64,000 bases of DNA from Streptoalloteichus hindustanus (GCF_900129375.1 NZ_FQVN01000003.1:682001-746000), one strand, 5' to 3'; shown: positions 52,477-63,577, numbered from the stretch's first letter. A program made the numbers and translations. The notes: generated from the sequence alone by a model not told the origin.

Positions 52477-54816
52477 ATGAGCCGCAAGCCACCGGAACGG
52501 GACATCGACGAGGCCGAGCTGGAGATCAGCGAGCCCAAGGACTGGGCGGCCGGGGTCACCGGCGTGGTGGTCTCGGCGCAGCGCGGGTTCGAGCAGATGG
52601 GCGCCACGCGCACCGTGCGCACCCTGCGGCTGCTCAACCAGCGCGAGGGGTTCGACTGCCCCGGTTGCGCGTGGCCGGAGCGGCCGGGGCACCGCAAGGC
52701 CATCGAGTTCTGCGAGAACGGGGTCAAGGCGGTCGCCGAGGAGGCCACGCTGCGCCGGGTCGGCCCGGAGTTCTTCGCCGAGCACCCGGTGGCCGAGCTC
52801 GCCGAGCGCACCGACTACTGGCTGGGCCAGCAGGGCCGGCTCACGCACCCGATGGTGCTGCGCCCCGGGGCGACCCACTACCAGCCCATCGCCTGGTCGG
52901 AGGCGTTCGGGCTGATCGCCGACGAGCTGCGCGGCCTGGCCAGCCCGCACGAGGCGGTCTTCTACACCTCGGGTCGGACCAGCAACGAGGCCGCGTTCCT
53001 CTACCAGCTCCTCGTCCGCGCTTTCGGGACGAACAACCTGCCGGACTGCTCGAACATGTGCCACGAGTCGTCCGGCGCCGCGCTGTCGGAGACGATCGGC
53101 GTCGGCAAGGGGTCGGTCAGCCTGGACGACCTGCTGGCGGCGGACCTGATCCTGGTCGTCGGCCAGAACCCCGGCACCAACCACCCGCGCATGCTGTCGG
53201 CGTTGGAGGAGGCCAAGCGCAACGGCGCGCGCATCGTGGCGGTCAACCCGCTGCCCGAGGCGGGGCTCATGCGGTTCAAGAACCCGCAGCGCCCCTCCGG
53301 CGTCGTCGGCGGGGGCACGCCGCTGGCCGACGAGTTCTGCCAGATCCGCCTGGGTGGCGACCAGGCGTTCTTCCAGGCGCTGGGCCACCTCCTGCTGGCG
53401 GCGGAGGACGCGGCGCCCGGCACGGTGATGGACCGGGAGTTCGTCGAGCGGCACACGCACGGCTACCAGGAGTGGGCCGAGCACGTGCGGTCGGTGGACT
53501 GGGCCGAGGTGGACGCGGCGACCGGGCTGGCGCGGGAGCAGGTGGCCAGGGTCGGCCGGATGCTCGCCGAGTCGAAGCGGACGATCGTGTGCTGGGCGAT
53601 GGGTCTGACGCAGCACCGGCACGCGGTGCCCACCATCCGAGAGGTCGTGAACCTGCTGCTGTTCCGGGGCATGATCGGCAAGCCGGGTGCCGGGGTGTGC
53701 CCGGTGCGGGGCCACTCCAACGTGCAGGGCGACCGCACCATGGGCATCTGGGAGAAGATGCCGGAGTCGTTCCTGGCCGCGTTGGAGGCCGAGTTCGACA
53801 TCGCAGTCCCCCGCGAGCACGGGTTCGACACCGTCGAGGCGCTCCGCGCGATGCGCGACGGGCGGGCGCGCGTGTTCTTCGCGGTCGGCGGCAACTTCGT
53901 CTCCGCGACCCCGGACACCGAGGTCGTGGAGGAGGCCCTGCGGTCCTGCTCGTTGACCGTCCACGTGTCGACGAAGCTCAACCGCTCCCACGTCGTGCAC
54001 GGCCGCACCGCGTTGATCCTGCCGACGCTGGGTCGCACCGACCGCGACGAGCAGGCCACCGGCGAGCAGTTCGTCACGGTCGAGGACTCGATGTCGATCG
54101 TGCACGCGTCGCGGGGTCGGCTGCGGCCGGCGAGCCCGCACCTGCTGTCCGAGGTCGCGATCATCAGCCGGCTGGCGCGGGCCCTGTTCGGCGACGACCA
54201 CCCGGTGCCGTGGGAGGACTTCGAACGCGACTACGACCTGATCCGGGAGAGCATCGCGCGCGTGGTCCCGGGCTGCGAGGGCTACAACCGGAAGGTTCGG
54301 CAGCCGGACGGCTTCGTCCTCCCCCACCCGCCCCGGGACGAGCGGCGGTTCCCGACCGCCACGGGGAAGGCGAACTTCACGGCCAACGCGCTCTACGCGC
54401 CGAAGGTCCCGCCGGGCCGGCTGCTGTTGCAGTCCCTGCGCAGCCACGACCAGTACAACACCACGATCTACGGGCTGGACGACCGCTACCGGGGCGTCTC
54501 CGGCGGCCGCCGGGTCGTGTTCGTGCACCCGGACGACCTCGCGGAACTCGGCGTCGCCGACGGCGCTCTGGTGGACCTGGTGAGCGAGTGGCCCGCTGAC
54601 GGCGCCGGCGGAACGGACGGCGCGGCGGGCGGTGCGATCTCCGAGCGGCGGGCGGAGCGGTTCCGGGCCGTCGCCTACCCCACCGCGCGGGGGTGCGCGG
54701 CCACCTACTTCCCCGAGGCGAACCCCCTGGTGCCGCTGGACTCCACGGCGGAGGTGTCGAACACCCCGACGTCGAAGTCGGTCGTGGTCCGGTTGGAGCC
54801 CGCTACCGCACCGTAG
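52477..54816 (+). CDS. FdhF/YdeP-type molybdopterin oxidoreductase
   Basis: Large cytosolic molybdoenzyme of 779 residues from the YdeP branch of the DMSO reductase family. The N-terminal LNQREGFDCPGCAWPE is diagnostic of that branch, and the pterin-binding blocks are FYTSGRTSNEAAF, NMCHESSGAALSE, and VVGQNPGTNHPRML. True formate dehydrogenases carry Cys or selenocysteine at the metal; none is evident in the corresponding region (CHESSGAA), so formate is not assured as substrate. ATG 52477 follows GGAGGA. FdhD, the sulfur carrier needed by this family, is the next gene. E. coli YdeP is linked to acid resistance, but the reaction is unknown. Confidence 0.92.
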   Translation: MSRKPPERDIDEAELEISEPKDWAAGVTGVVVSAQRGFEQMGATRTVRTLRLLNQREGFDCPGCAWPERPGHRKAIEFCENGVKAVAEEATLRRVGPEFFAEHPVAELAERTDYWLGQQGRLTHPMVLRPGATHYQPIAWSEAFGLIADELRGLASPHEAVFYTSGRTSNEAAFLYQLLVRAFGTNNLPDCSNMCHESSGAALSETIGVGKGSVSLDDLLAADLILVVGQNPGTNHPRMLSALEEAKRNGARIVAVNPLPEAGLMRFKNPQRPSGVVGGGTPLADEFCQIRLGGDQAFFQALGHLLLAAEDAAPGTVMDREFVERHTHGYQEWAEHVRSVDWAEVDAATGLAREQVARVGRMLAESKRTIVCWAMGLTQHRHAVPTIREVVNLLLFRGMIGKPGAGVCPVRGHSNVQGDRTMGIWEKMPESFLAALEAEFDIAVPREHGFDTVEALRAMRDGRARVFFAVGGNFVSATPDTEVVEEALRSCSLTVHVSTKLNRSHVVHGRTALILPTLGRTDRDEQATGEQFVTVEDSMSIVHASRGRLRPASPHLLSEVAIISRLARALFGDDHPVPWEDFERDYDLIRESIARVVPGCEGYNRKVRQPDGFVLPHPPRDERRFPTATGKANFTANALYAPKVPPGRLLLQSLRSHDQYNTTIYGLDDRYRGVSGGRRVVFVHPDDLAELGVADGALVDLVSEWPADGAGGTDGAAGGAISERRAERFRAVAYPTARGCAATYFPEANPLVPLDSTAEVSNTPTSKSVVVRLEPATAP

Positions 54817-54824
54817 CGGGCTCC
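54795..54824 (+). terminator. Terminator overlapping the ydeP-like stop codon
   Basis: Perfect 12-bp stem (GGAGCCCGCTAC, 54795-54806, with 54813-54824) around a 6-base loop; the TAG stop lies inside the right arm. Confidence 0.8.
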
Positions 54825-54866
54825 ACCCGACTGCTGGCGGCGGCCGGGTAGTACCGGTTCTGTGTT

Positions 54867-54898
54867 GGGGAGCGCGTCGGGGGGCCTGCGCGCTCCCC
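54867..54898 (+). terminator. Second terminator-like hairpin before fdhD
   Basis: GGGGAGCGCG (54867-54876) pairs with CGCGCTCCCC (54889-54898). With the preceding hairpin it suggests fdhD is mostly transcribed from its own promoter. Confidence 0.65.
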
Positions 54899-55033
54899 AC
54901 CCCCTAAACGATCACAACAGAGGTTGGCAAGAGGTTGGTGCCCGTGGCCGAGGCCCCGGGCAGCGTCCAGCGCACCGTGATCGTCCGTAGCGCCCGGCCC
55001 CGTCCGGGTGACGAACCACCGAAGGAGAACGCC

Positions 55034-55900
55034 ATGGGTCGGGTCACGACGCACCGTCCGGTGCTCCGCCTCGACGGGGGCCGCGTCGCGCGCCGGTCCG
55101 ACACGTTGACCGTGGAGGAGCCCCTGGAGCTGCGGGTGGACGGCCGGGCGCTGGCGGTGACCATGCGCACGCCCGGCCACGACGTCGAGCTGGCGCACGG
55201 GTTCCTGCTCACCGAAGGGGTGATCCAGGCGGCGGCGGACGTCGCGGTGGCGCGCTACTGCGACGGCAAGGGGCCGGACGGGCGCAACACCTACAACGTC
55301 CTCGACGTCGCGTTGGCGGCCGGCGTTCCGCCGCCCGACCCCGGCGTGGAGCGCAACTTCTACACGACGTCCTCCTGCGGGGTGTGCGGCAAGGCCGCGC
55401 TCGACGCCGTCCGGCTGCGCACCCGGTTCTCCCCCTCGGGCGACCCCGCGCGGGTGAGCGCGGCGACGCTGTCCGGCCTGCCCGCGGCCCTGCGGGAGGC
55501 GCAGCGCGTGTTCGCCAGCACCGGCGGCCTGCACGCCGCCGGGCTCTTCCGCGCCGACGGCTCGCCGCTCGCCGTCCGGGAGGACGTCGGTCGGCACAAC
55601 GCGGTGGACAAGGTGCTCGGCTGGGCGTTGCTCCACGGGCTGACGCCGTTGGCCGGCTGCGTCCTGCTGGTGTCCGGCCGGGCCTCGTTCGAGCTGGTGC
55701 AGAAGGCCGCGATGGCCGGCGTGCCGGTGCTGGCCGCCGTGTCGGCACCGTCCTCGCTGGCCGTGGAGCTGGCCGAGGAGCAGGGCATGACCCTGGTCGG
55801 CTTCCTGCGCGGCGAGACCATGAACGTCTACACCGGCGCGGAGCGGATCGAGCTCGACGCCGGGGTCGGCGCGGAGCGCGAGTCGGAGGTGGTCGGGTGA
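55034..55900 (+). CDS. fdhD: Formate dehydrogenase accessory sulfurtransferase FdhD
   Basis: Passes sulfur from a cysteine desulfurase to the molybdenum cofactor of FdhF-type enzymes. It has 288 residues. The active loop SSCGVCGK (Cys115, Cys118), the substrate-binding [29 protein letters not shown] and [13 protein letters not shown] blocks are all present. ATG 55034 follows AAGGAG; an earlier in-frame GTG lacks one. It lies downstream of the YdeP-type enzyme, its likely client. The stop overlaps the start of the CoA-transferase gene by three bases. Confidence 0.95.
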   Translation: MGRVTTHRPVLRLDGGRVARRSDTLTVEEPLELRVDGRALAVTMRTPGHDVELAHGFLLTEGVIQAAADVAVARYCDGKGPDGRNTYNVLDVALAAGVPPPDPGVERNFYTTSSCGVCGKAALDAVRLRTRFSPSGDPARVSAATLSGLPAALREAQRVFASTGGLHAAGLFRADGSPLAVREDVGRHNAVDKVLGWALLHGLTPLAGCVLLVSGRASFELVQKAAMAGVPVLAAVSAPSSLAVELAEEQGMTLVGFLRGETMNVYTGAERIELDAGVGAERESEVVG

Positions 55901-57078
55901 GGCCCCTGGCCGGGATCGTGGTCGTCGGGTTGGAGCACGCGGTGGCGGTGCCGTACGCCTCCCGCCTGCTGGCCGACCTGGGCGCGCGGGTGATCAAGGT
56001 CGAGCGGCGCGGGACGGGGGACTTCGCCCGGGACTACGACCGCGCGTGCGGCACGGTGTCGTCCTACTTCGCCTGGACGAACGCGGGCAAGGAGTCGATC
56101 GCGCTCGACGTGCGGCACCCCGCCGGCCGGCGGGTGCTGGACCGCCTCCTGGCCAGGGCCGACGTGGTGCTGTGCAACTACTCGCCGGCGGCGGCCCGAC
56201 GGCTGGGCGTGGACGCGGGGACGCTGCGGGCCGCCCGCCCGGAGCTCGTCGTCGGCGAGCTGTCCGGCTACGGCGAGGGCGGGCCGTACGACGCCAGGAA
56301 GGCGTTCGACGCCCTGGTGCAGTCCGAGGCCGGGCTCATCGAGCTGACCGGCGCGGGCGAGGTGACCGCGCGGACGGGCATCTCGGTGGCGGACATCGCG
56401 GCCGGGGTCCAGATGCACTCCGCCGTCCTCGCCGCGCTCTTACACCGGGAACGCACCGGCGAGGGCGCGACACTGCGGCTCTCCCTGCTGGAGGCGTTGG
56501 CGGAGTGGATGCACCAACCCCTGCTCTACGCGTTGGGAACGGGGGCTCCGGCCCCGCGCAGCGGCGCCCACCACGCGAGCATCGCCCCGTACGGTCCGTT
56601 CCGCTGCGCCGACGGCGGGACGGTGCACCTCGCCGTCCAGAACGAGCCGCAGTGGCGCAGGTTGTGCGTCGACGTGCTGGGTCGGCCGGAGCTGGCCGAC
56701 GACCCCCGCTTCCGCGCGGTGACCGACCGGGTCGCCAACCGACCCGCCCTCCACGCCGAGCTCCAGCCGGTGTTCGACCGGATGACCGCCGAGGCGCTGC
56801 TCGCGGCGCTGGACGCCGCCGACGTGCCGGCCTCCCGCACCCGCGACGTCCTCGGTCTGGCCGAGCACCCCCAGCTCGCCGCCAGGGACCGCTGGCGGCG
56901 GGTCCCGGTGCCCGGGGCGGAGCCGGTCCCGATGTTGACGCCCCCGGTCTCGGCCGAGGCGTGGGAGTGGGACCCCGCCGCCGTCCCGGCGCTCGGTGAG
57001 CACACCGACGCGATCCTCACCTGGCTGGGCTACACCGCCGAGGAGATCCGGGAACTGCGCGCCACATCGGCCGGTTAG
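55897..57078 (+). CDS. CaiB/BaiF-family (class III) CoA-transferase
   Basis: Moves CoA between carboxylic acids through an aspartyl intermediate; relatives include formyl-CoA:oxalate CoA-transferase. It has 393 residues. Visible blocks: [77 protein letters not shown], the active-site neighbourhood [18 protein letters not shown], and the [11 protein letters not shown] region. GTG 55897 overlaps the fdhD stop (GTGA), a coupling that suggests a shared pathway with the molybdoenzyme. The substrate cannot be read from sequence; a formyl-CoA/formate link is only a hypothesis. Confidence 0.92.
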   Translation: MRPLAGIVVVGLEHAVAVPYASRLLADLGARVIKVERRGTGDFARDYDRACGTVSSYFAWTNAGKESIALDVRHPAGRRVLDRLLARADVVLCNYSPAAARRLGVDAGTLRAARPELVVGELSGYGEGGPYDARKAFDALVQSEAGLIELTGAGEVTARTGISVADIAAGVQMHSAVLAALLHRERTGEGATLRLSLLEALAEWMHQPLLYALGTGAPAPRSGAHHASIAPYGPFRCADGGTVHLAVQNEPQWRRLCVDVLGRPELADDPRFRAVTDRVANRPALHAELQPVFDRMTAEALLAALDAADVPASRTRDVLGLAEHPQLAARDRWRRVPVPGAEPVPMLTPPVSAEAWEWDPAAVPALGEHTDAILTWLGYTAEEIRELRATSAG

Positions 57079-57209
57079 CCGGTTTTTCGGCTCACCCCTC
57101 CGCGGTTCTTCCCGCCCTTTGGTCATAACTGGGCGCCACGGGCGACCACGGCTGGATTCGTGCCCTGCCGGTGTCGCACGATGTGCCGGACAACAGCTCG
57201 GAGGTGCGG

Positions 57210-58100
57210 ATGCGGGAGCGAGGCGACGCCACCCGGCGCCGCGTCAGCCGACGCGTGCTGCTCGGCGCCTCCGCCGCCGCGGGAACCACCGCGCTCGCCG
57301 GCCTGGTCCTCACCAGCGCCACCCGGCAGGGCGACCCGCCCGCCGTGGCCCGCCGCGCCGCCACCACCGGCCCCGACGCCGGCCGGGGCCAGGTCGTGGT
57401 GGACCGCGTGTACTCGGCGGCCCGACGCCGGGATATCGACATCGTCACCGTCTCCCCGGAGAACGCGGCCCGGGCCAACCTGCCCGTCTGCCTGATGCTG
57501 CACGGCCGGTTCGGCAACGCGCGCGCCGTCGGCACGCTGCCCGCCCTGCTCTCCGCCGCGGTGGCCGGCGGCGAGATCCCGCCCTACGCCTTCGTCACCG
57601 TGGACGGCGGGAACGGGTACTGGCACCGCAACCGGGACGACGACCCGATGACCATGCTGCTGGAGGAGATCCCCCAGTGGCTGGCCCGGCGGAACCTCGG
57701 CGGCCGCCGGCACCAGCCGTTCGCGGTCGCCGGGATCTCGATGGGCGGTTTCGGCGCCCTGCTCTACGCCCGGCGCCGCCGGGAGCGCCGGGACCCCGTC
57801 CGGGCCGTCGCGGCGGTCTCCCCCGCGCTGCTGCTGTCCTGGCGCGAGATGCGCAAGCGCGACGCGTTCCCGGACGCCTCCGACTGGGCCGCCTCGGACC
57901 CGCTGCGCAACGTCGACAAACTCGGGGACGTTCCCGTCGCCGTGTGGTGCGGAACCGAGGACCAGTTCATTCACGGGACCCGGCGATTCATCAGGGACGC
58001 CAAACCCGTCATCGCCTCGACCGGCCCCGGCGGCCACAACGACGACTACTACCGACGCGTTCTTCCCGAAGCCGTGCGATTCCTCGGACGCCATCTCTGA
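57210..58100 (+). CDS. Tat-exported esterase (alpha/beta hydrolase)
   Basis: Secreted hydrolase of 296 residues of the esterase D/antigen-85-like group. A twin-arginine signal RRVSRRVLLGASAAAG occupies residues 9-25. The nucleophile elbow is GISMGGFG with Ser177; an acid in VWCGTEDQFIHG and a His in TGPGGHNDDYY complete the triad. ATG 57210 has GGAGG five bases upstream; an earlier GTG at 57171 lacks one. Mycolyltransferase-like activity is possible in mycolic-acid bacteria, but the sequence fits a simple esterase better. Confidence 0.88.
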   Translation: MRERGDATRRRVSRRVLLGASAAAGTTALAGLVLTSATRQGDPPAVARRAATTGPDAGRGQVVVDRVYSAARRRDIDIVTVSPENAARANLPVCLMLHGRFGNARAVGTLPALLSAAVAGGEIPPYAFVTVDGGNGYWHRNRDDDPMTMLLEEIPQWLARRNLGGRRHQPFAVAGISMGGFGALLYARRRRERRDPVRAVAAVSPALLLSWREMRKRDAFPDASDWAASDPLRNVDKLGDVPVAVWCGTEDQFIHGTRRFIRDAKPVIASTGPGGHNDDYYRRVLPEAVRFLGRHL

Positions 58101-58109
58101 CGGCCGGAA

Positions 58110-58137
58110 GCCGGCGGTCGCGAAAACGACCGCCGGC
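58110..58137. terminator. Bidirectional terminator
   Basis: GCCGGCGGTCG (58110-58120) pairs with CGACCGCCGGC (58127-58137) around CGAAAA, between two convergent genes. Confidence 0.85.
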
Positions 58138-58154
58138 GCCGGGAAACGACGGCG

Positions 58155-58559
58155 TCAGCGCGTGGAGCGCAGCAGCTCGATCACGTCGAAGAGGACCCGC
58201 GGCGCGGTGGCGCCGTCCATGGTCTCGACCTTCTTGCGCTTCCCGTCGGCGTAGGTCACCTCAAGGACGTAGTTGAACCGGTCGCAACAGGTGTGCACGG
58301 GCATGTACCTGTCGCCGAGCGCGCGGAAGTCGGCCCGCGTGACCAGGGAGAACAGCTGGTCCTTCTTCGGGAAGGACGTCGTCGGCGTCACGGTGACGGT
58401 CTCGTGCACGCCGGCGTAGCCGCCGGTCGTCGTCAGCGTCACCGAGCTCACCCCACCCCGGCCCTCGGCGGTCCCGACCGGGGCCGCCTGCGCGGCCGCC
58501 ACACCGGTGACGCCCAGCAGCAGGGCGAACGCCAACACGAAACGGTAGATGGTCTTCAC
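58155..58559 (-). CDS. Secreted emfourin-like protein
   Basis: Small exported protein of 134 residues. Signal peptide about 1-27 (FVLAFALLLGVTGVAAA). The mature part reads SVTLTTTGGYAGVHETVTV, then DQLFSLVTRADFRALGDRY, then FNYVLEVTYADGKRKKVETM, an order of strands and one helix that matches the emfourin fold (inhibitors of M4 metalloproteases such as protealysin). A CC pair sits in the central loop (HTCCDRF). GTG 58559 follows AAGGGA; the longer reading from 58604 has no signal peptide at its start. The inhibitor function is an inference from fold similarity. Confidence 0.72.
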   Translation of the reverse strand: MKTIYRFVLAFALLLGVTGVAAAQAAPVGTAEGRGGVSSVTLTTTGGYAGVHETVTVTPTTSFPKKDQLFSLVTRADFRALGDRYMPVHTCCDRFNYVLEVTYADGKRKKVETMDGATAPRVLFDVIELLRSTR

Positions 58560-58780
58560 GAAAGGATCCCTTCCGTCGCTCGTCGGGCGGGTTCCGCCCA
58601 ACAAGATCCTCTTTGCGCCGCCGCCGTTCCGGACACCTCCGTTCGGGGCACCACCCGGTGGGGATGATCACCGCGAGAATTCGCCGGCCGGAATGTCAAT
58701 CCACCATTCACCGAAAAGAGCCGGGTGATTCGTCCGGCGGGAGCGGTGCCCGTTCGGCGCATCGCGTTCCCCGAAACGCC

Positions 58781-58812
58781 GGAGGCCCCCGAGGATCTCC
58801 TCGGGGGCCTCC
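58781..58812 (-). terminator. Terminator of clpX
   Basis: Perfect 15-bp stem GGAGGCCCCCGAGGA (58781-58795) with 58798-58812, 22 bases beyond the clpX stop. Confidence 0.85.
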
Positions 58813-58833
58813 GCCGCGTTGTTCGTGGTCGGC

Positions 58834-60108
<1,275 letters not shown>

Positions 60109-60312
60109 GGCCGCTGACCTCTGTCCCCTCCGGCGCACCCCCACCGGTGCGCCTGGCTTCCTTGCTCGACGGTACCCGCCCACCCCGTGTGAGCGGGAGC
60201 ACCAGCCTGCCCCGACACGCGCGGACAACCCGGGAAGGGCAGGTCACGACGGCGTGTCGCGCCGGCCGGCCCCTCCCCCGGCCCCTGGCCGGGGGAGGGG
60301 CCGGCCACCGCG

Positions 60313-60966
60313 TCAGTGCTTCGACGGAACCGGCTTCTTGCTGGTCAGGACGTCGTCGATGATCCCGTACTCCTTGGCCTCGTCGGCCGTCAGGATCTTG
60401 TCCCGCTCGATGTCGAGCCGGACCTGCTCGACGCCCTTGTTCGTGTGCCTGGCCAGGGTGGTCTCCAGCAGGGTGCGCACCCGCTGGATCTCGGCGGCCT
60501 GGATCTCCAGGTCGGACACCTGGCCGTAGGCGCCCTCGGTGGACGGCTGGTGGATCATCACCCGGGCGTTGGGCAGCGCGAAGCGCTTGCCGGGGGTGCC
60601 GGCCGCCAGCAGCACGGCGGCCGCGGAGGCGGCCTGGCCGAGGCAGAACGTGGTGATGTCCGGCCGGACATGCTGCATGGTGTCGTAGATGGCCATCAGC
60701 GCCGTGAACGAGCCGCCCGGCGAGTTGATGTACATCGTGATCTCGCGGTCGGGGTCGTCGCCCTCGAGGTAGAGCAGCTGCGCCATCACGTCGTTGGCCG
60801 ACGCGTCGTCGATCTGCACCCCGAGGAAGATGATCCGCTCCTCGAAGAGCTTGTTGTACGGGTTCGACTCCTTGATCCCGTAGCTGGTCCGCTCGACGAA
60901 GGAGGGCAGCACGTACCGCGACTGCGGCGTCACGAGCCGGGAGTTGGGGGTGAGGAAGAGGCTCAC
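60313..60966 (-). CDS. clpP2: ATP-dependent Clp protease proteolytic subunit ClpP2
   Basis: Serine protease subunit that forms the mixed ClpP1P2 tetradecamer. It has 217 residues. Nucleophile Ser114 is in [11 protein letters not shown], the His is in ARVMIHQPS, and the INSPGGS loop is present. The longer N-terminus ([20 protein letters not shown]) is typical of actinobacterial ClpP2. GTG 60966 follows GAGGAG, 22 bases after clpP1, so one transcript is likely. Confidence 0.97.
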   Translation of the reverse strand: MSLFLTPNSRLVTPQSRYVLPSFVERTSYGIKESNPYNKLFEERIIFLGVQIDDASANDVMAQLLYLEGDDPDREITMYINSPGGSFTALMAIYDTMQHVRPDITTFCLGQAASAAAVLLAAGTPGKRFALPNARVMIHQPSTEGAYGQVSDLEIQAAEIQRVRTLLETTLARHTNKGVEQVRLDIERDKILTADEAKEYGIIDDVLTSKKPVPSKH

Positions 60967-60988
60967 TGGTGTCTCCTCGTGGTGCGGG

Positions 60989-61618
60989 TCAGTTGCCGTC
61001 GGCGATCTGCGTCGCCCGGGTGACGACGTGGTCGATGAAGCCGTACTCCAGGGCCTCGTGGGCGGTGAACCAGCGGTCCCGGTCGGAGTCCTCGACGATC
61101 TTGTCAACGGGCTGCCCGGTGTGCTGGGCGATGAGCTCGGCCATCTCCCGCTTGTGCTTGGCGAAGACCTCGGCCTGGATCTTGATGTCCGAGGCGGTGC
61201 CCCCGACGCCAGCCGACGGCTGGTGCATCATGATCCGCGCGTGCGGCAGGGCGTACCGCTTGCCGGGGGTGCCGGCGCAGAGGAGGAACTGCCCCATCGA
61301 GGCCGCCAGGCCCATCCCCACCGTCTTGATGTCGCACTCGACGTACTGCATGGTGTCGTAGATCGCCATGCCCGCGGTGACCGAGCCACCCGGCGAGTTG
61401 ATGTGGAGCGTGATGTCCCGCTCCGGGTCCTCCGCGGCCAGCAGCAGGAGCTGCGCGCAGATCTGGTTCGCGATCGAGTCGTCGACCTGCTGGCCGAGGA
61501 AGATGATCCGCTCACGGAGCAGCCGCTCGAACACCGAGTCGTTCAGCGACATGCCCCCGCCGGCCCGCATCTGCGGAAGCGCGGGACCGCCCCCGGGGAC
61601 GGTGAGGTGCTGCGTCAC
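60989..61618 (-). CDS. clpP1: ATP-dependent Clp protease proteolytic subunit ClpP1
   Basis: Partner ring of ClpP2. It has 209 residues from GTG 61618 ([20 protein letters not shown] then [12 protein letters not shown]); ATG 61552 would drop the 22-residue leader, which is probably a processed propeptide. Nucleophile Ser107 is in GLAASMGQF, the His is in ARIMMHQPS, and the INSPGGS loop is present. First gene of clpP1-clpP2; in this phylum Clp genes are often controlled by ClgR, but no box was identified. Confidence 0.96.
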   Translation of the reverse strand: MTQHLTVPGGGPALPQMRAGGGMSLNDSVFERLLRERIIFLGQQVDDSIANQICAQLLLLAAEDPERDITLHINSPGGSVTAGMAIYDTMQYVECDIKTVGMGLAASMGQFLLCAGTPGKRYALPHARIMMHQPSAGVGGTASDIKIQAEVFAKHKREMAELIAQHTGQPVDKIVEDSDRDRWFTAHEALEYGFIDHVVTRATQIADGN

Positions 61619-61802
61619 GTCTGCCTGCTTTCTCCCAGGTGGTCGGCGGACGAGCGAGGCGGCCACGCCGCCCTCCGCTCCGCCGGTGATCCTTCGTTGG
61701 TCTTGCGGTGAAGCCGTGGGGTCCGCTGCCGCGGACCGTCCCAACCGACCCTAACGAAGGCGGGCGGCGCCGACTTCCCGACACCGCCCGCGTTCGCTGA
61801 GA

Positions 61803-61829
61803 GCGTGTCGGAAGGCGGTTCCGACACGC
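61803..61829 (-). terminator. Terminator of tig
   Basis: Perfect 11-bp stem GCGTGTCGGAA (61803-61813) with 61819-61829 and a 5-base loop, just beyond the tig stop. Confidence 0.82.
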
Positions 61830-61836
61830 CGCGTGA

Positions 61837-63204
61837 TCACTCCTGCTCGGTCCGCGCCTCGGCCTCGGCCGCCGGCTCGCCCTGCTCGTCGCCGAACAGG
61901 TCGGACAGGTCCACGGTCGCGCCCGAGCCGTCGGTCACGGTCGCCTGCCGGACCACGACGCCCAGCGCCTTGCCGCGCCGCACGTCGGCGAAGATCACGC
62001 CGAGCTGGCCGGCCTGCTGGGCCCGCTGCACGTACTCGTCCGGGCTGATGCCGAACCGCTGCGCCTGGTAGACGATGCGCTCGGTCAGCTCCTGGTCGGT
62101 GACCCCGAGCTCCTCGGCGTCGGCGATGGCGTCGAGCAGCAGCTGGGTCTTCACCGCGCGCTCGGCGTCCTCGCGCGCCTCCTTCTCGAAGTCCTCCAGG
62201 GTCTGGCCCTGCGACTCCAGCCACTGGGCGAAGCGCGCCTCGTCGTGGTCGAACGGGTGCACGGCGTCGTGCTTGCGCACGCCCACCTCGGACTCGACGA
62301 CCTTCTCCGGCAGCGGCACCTCGGCCGCCTCCAGCAGGGCCTCCAGCACCTTGTCGCGGGCCTGCATGGCCTGCTGCATGCGCTTCACGCGGCCCAGCCG
62401 CTCGCGCAGGTCGGCCTTCAGCTCGTCCAGGGTGTCGAACTCGCTGGCGAGCTGGGCGAACTCGTCGTCGGCCTCGGGGAGCTGCCGCTCCTTCACCGAG
62501 GTGACCACGACGCTGACCTCGGCCTCCTTGCCGGCGTGCTCGCCGGCCACCAGGGTGGTGGTGAAGGCGCGGGTCTCGCCGGCTGCGGCACCGACCAGGG
62601 CGTCGTCGATGCCCTCGACGAGCTGGCCGGAGCCGACCTCGTAGGACAGGCCGGTGGTGCGGGCGTCCGCGACGTCCTCGCCGCCCACGGTGGCGGACAG
62701 GTCGACGACGACGAAGTCGCCCTGCTGGACCGGGCGCTCGACGCCGACCAGGGTGCCGAACCGGGCGCGCAGCTCGTCGAGCTGCTTCGCCACGTCCTCG
62801 TCGGTCACCTCGACGTCGTCGACGGCCACGGTGATGCCGTCGAAGGCGGGCAGCTCGATCGCCGGCCGGACGTCGACCTCGGCGGTGAAGGCGAGCAGCT
62901 CGCCGTCCTCCAGCTTGGTCACCTCGATGTCCGGCTGGCCGAGCGGGCGCACCTCACCGGCGGTCACGGCCTCGCCGTACTTGGCCGGGATGGCCTCGTT
63001 GACCACCTCGTCGAGCACCGGGGCGCGGCCGATCCGGCTCTCCAGCACGCGGGCCGGCGCCTTGCCCGGGCGGAAGCCGGGGATGCGGACCTGCTGGGCG
63101 AGCTTCCGGTAGGCGCGGTCGAAGCTCGGCTTGAGCTCGTCGAACGGCACCTCGACGTTGATCCGGACGCGCGTCGGGCTGAGCTGCTCGACGGTGCTCT
63201 TCAC
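61837..63204 (-). CDS. tig: Trigger factor
   Basis: Ribosome-bound chaperone and prolyl isomerase. It has 455 residues: an N-terminal ribosome-binding domain with the signature GFRPGKAPARVLE (about 44-56), an FKBP-type isomerase domain (about 155-240), and a long helical C-terminal chaperone domain. The last 20 residues are acidic (GDEQGEPAAEAEARTEQE), as in other actinobacteria. GTG 63204 follows GAGGAG. It lies just upstream of clpP1, the classic tig-clp arrangement, but a hairpin separates them. Confidence 0.97.
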   Translation of the reverse strand: MKSTVEQLSPTRVRINVEVPFDELKPSFDRAYRKLAQQVRIPGFRPGKAPARVLESRIGRAPVLDEVVNEAIPAKYGEAVTAGEVRPLGQPDIEVTKLEDGELLAFTAEVDVRPAIELPAFDGITVAVDDVEVTDEDVAKQLDELRARFGTLVGVERPVQQGDFVVVDLSATVGGEDVADARTTGLSYEVGSGQLVEGIDDALVGAAAGETRAFTTTLVAGEHAGKEAEVSVVVTSVKERQLPEADDEFAQLASEFDTLDELKADLRERLGRVKRMQQAMQARDKVLEALLEAAEVPLPEKVVESEVGVRKHDAVHPFDHDEARFAQWLESQGQTLEDFEKEAREDAERAVKTQLLLDAIADAEELGVTDQELTERIVYQAQRFGISPDEYVQRAQQAGQLGVIFADVRRGKALGVVVRQATVTDGSGATVDLSDLFGDEQGEPAAEAEARTEQE

Positions 63205-63325
63205 GTGGTCTCCTCGTGGAACAGGGCGTGCAGTGTGGGTCCCGCGCCTCGCCCGACGGCGGCGCGTGGACGTCCGGCCAAGTCTAGGCCGTCAGGGGGT
63301 ACACCCGAAGCTGACCCTCGCGGCC

Positions 63326-63550
63326 CTAGCCGCGCGCGGCCTCCGCCACCCCGCCCGCCGCGCCGGGCTCGGAGCCGGCGGGGGCGTGCGGCCACACCAG
63401 GGCCTGGGCGGCGACGACCCGCTCGCCGCCGAACGCGACGGCGGGGGAGCCGTGCGGGCGGTACCCCTCGTCGAGCAGGGCGCTGATCCGGCGGCAGGAC
63501 GCGGCGTCATCCGGTCCGGTGATCAACCGGTACCGGAGCCGGTCCGTCAG
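63326..63550 (-). CDS. Small DUF1737-like protein
   Basis: About 74 residues. The core LRYRLITGPDDAASCRRISA, then DEGYRPHGSPAVAFGGERVV and AAQALVWPH match the compact DUF1737 fold; the C-terminal 20 residues are low-complexity Gly/Ala. The family start needs residues upstream of TTG 63526, and the stretch up to the tRNA gene offers only CTG 63550, with GGAGGG four bases upstream. The start is therefore tentative; TTG 63526 is the alternative. No function is known. It sits between tig and tRNA-Pro. Confidence 0.72.
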   Translation of the reverse strand: MTDRLRYRLITGPDDAASCRRISALLDEGYRPHGSPAVAFGGERVVAAQALVWPHAPAGSEPGAAGGVAEAARG

Positions 63551-63577
63551 CGCGCCCTCCGCTCCTGCTCGACACCG

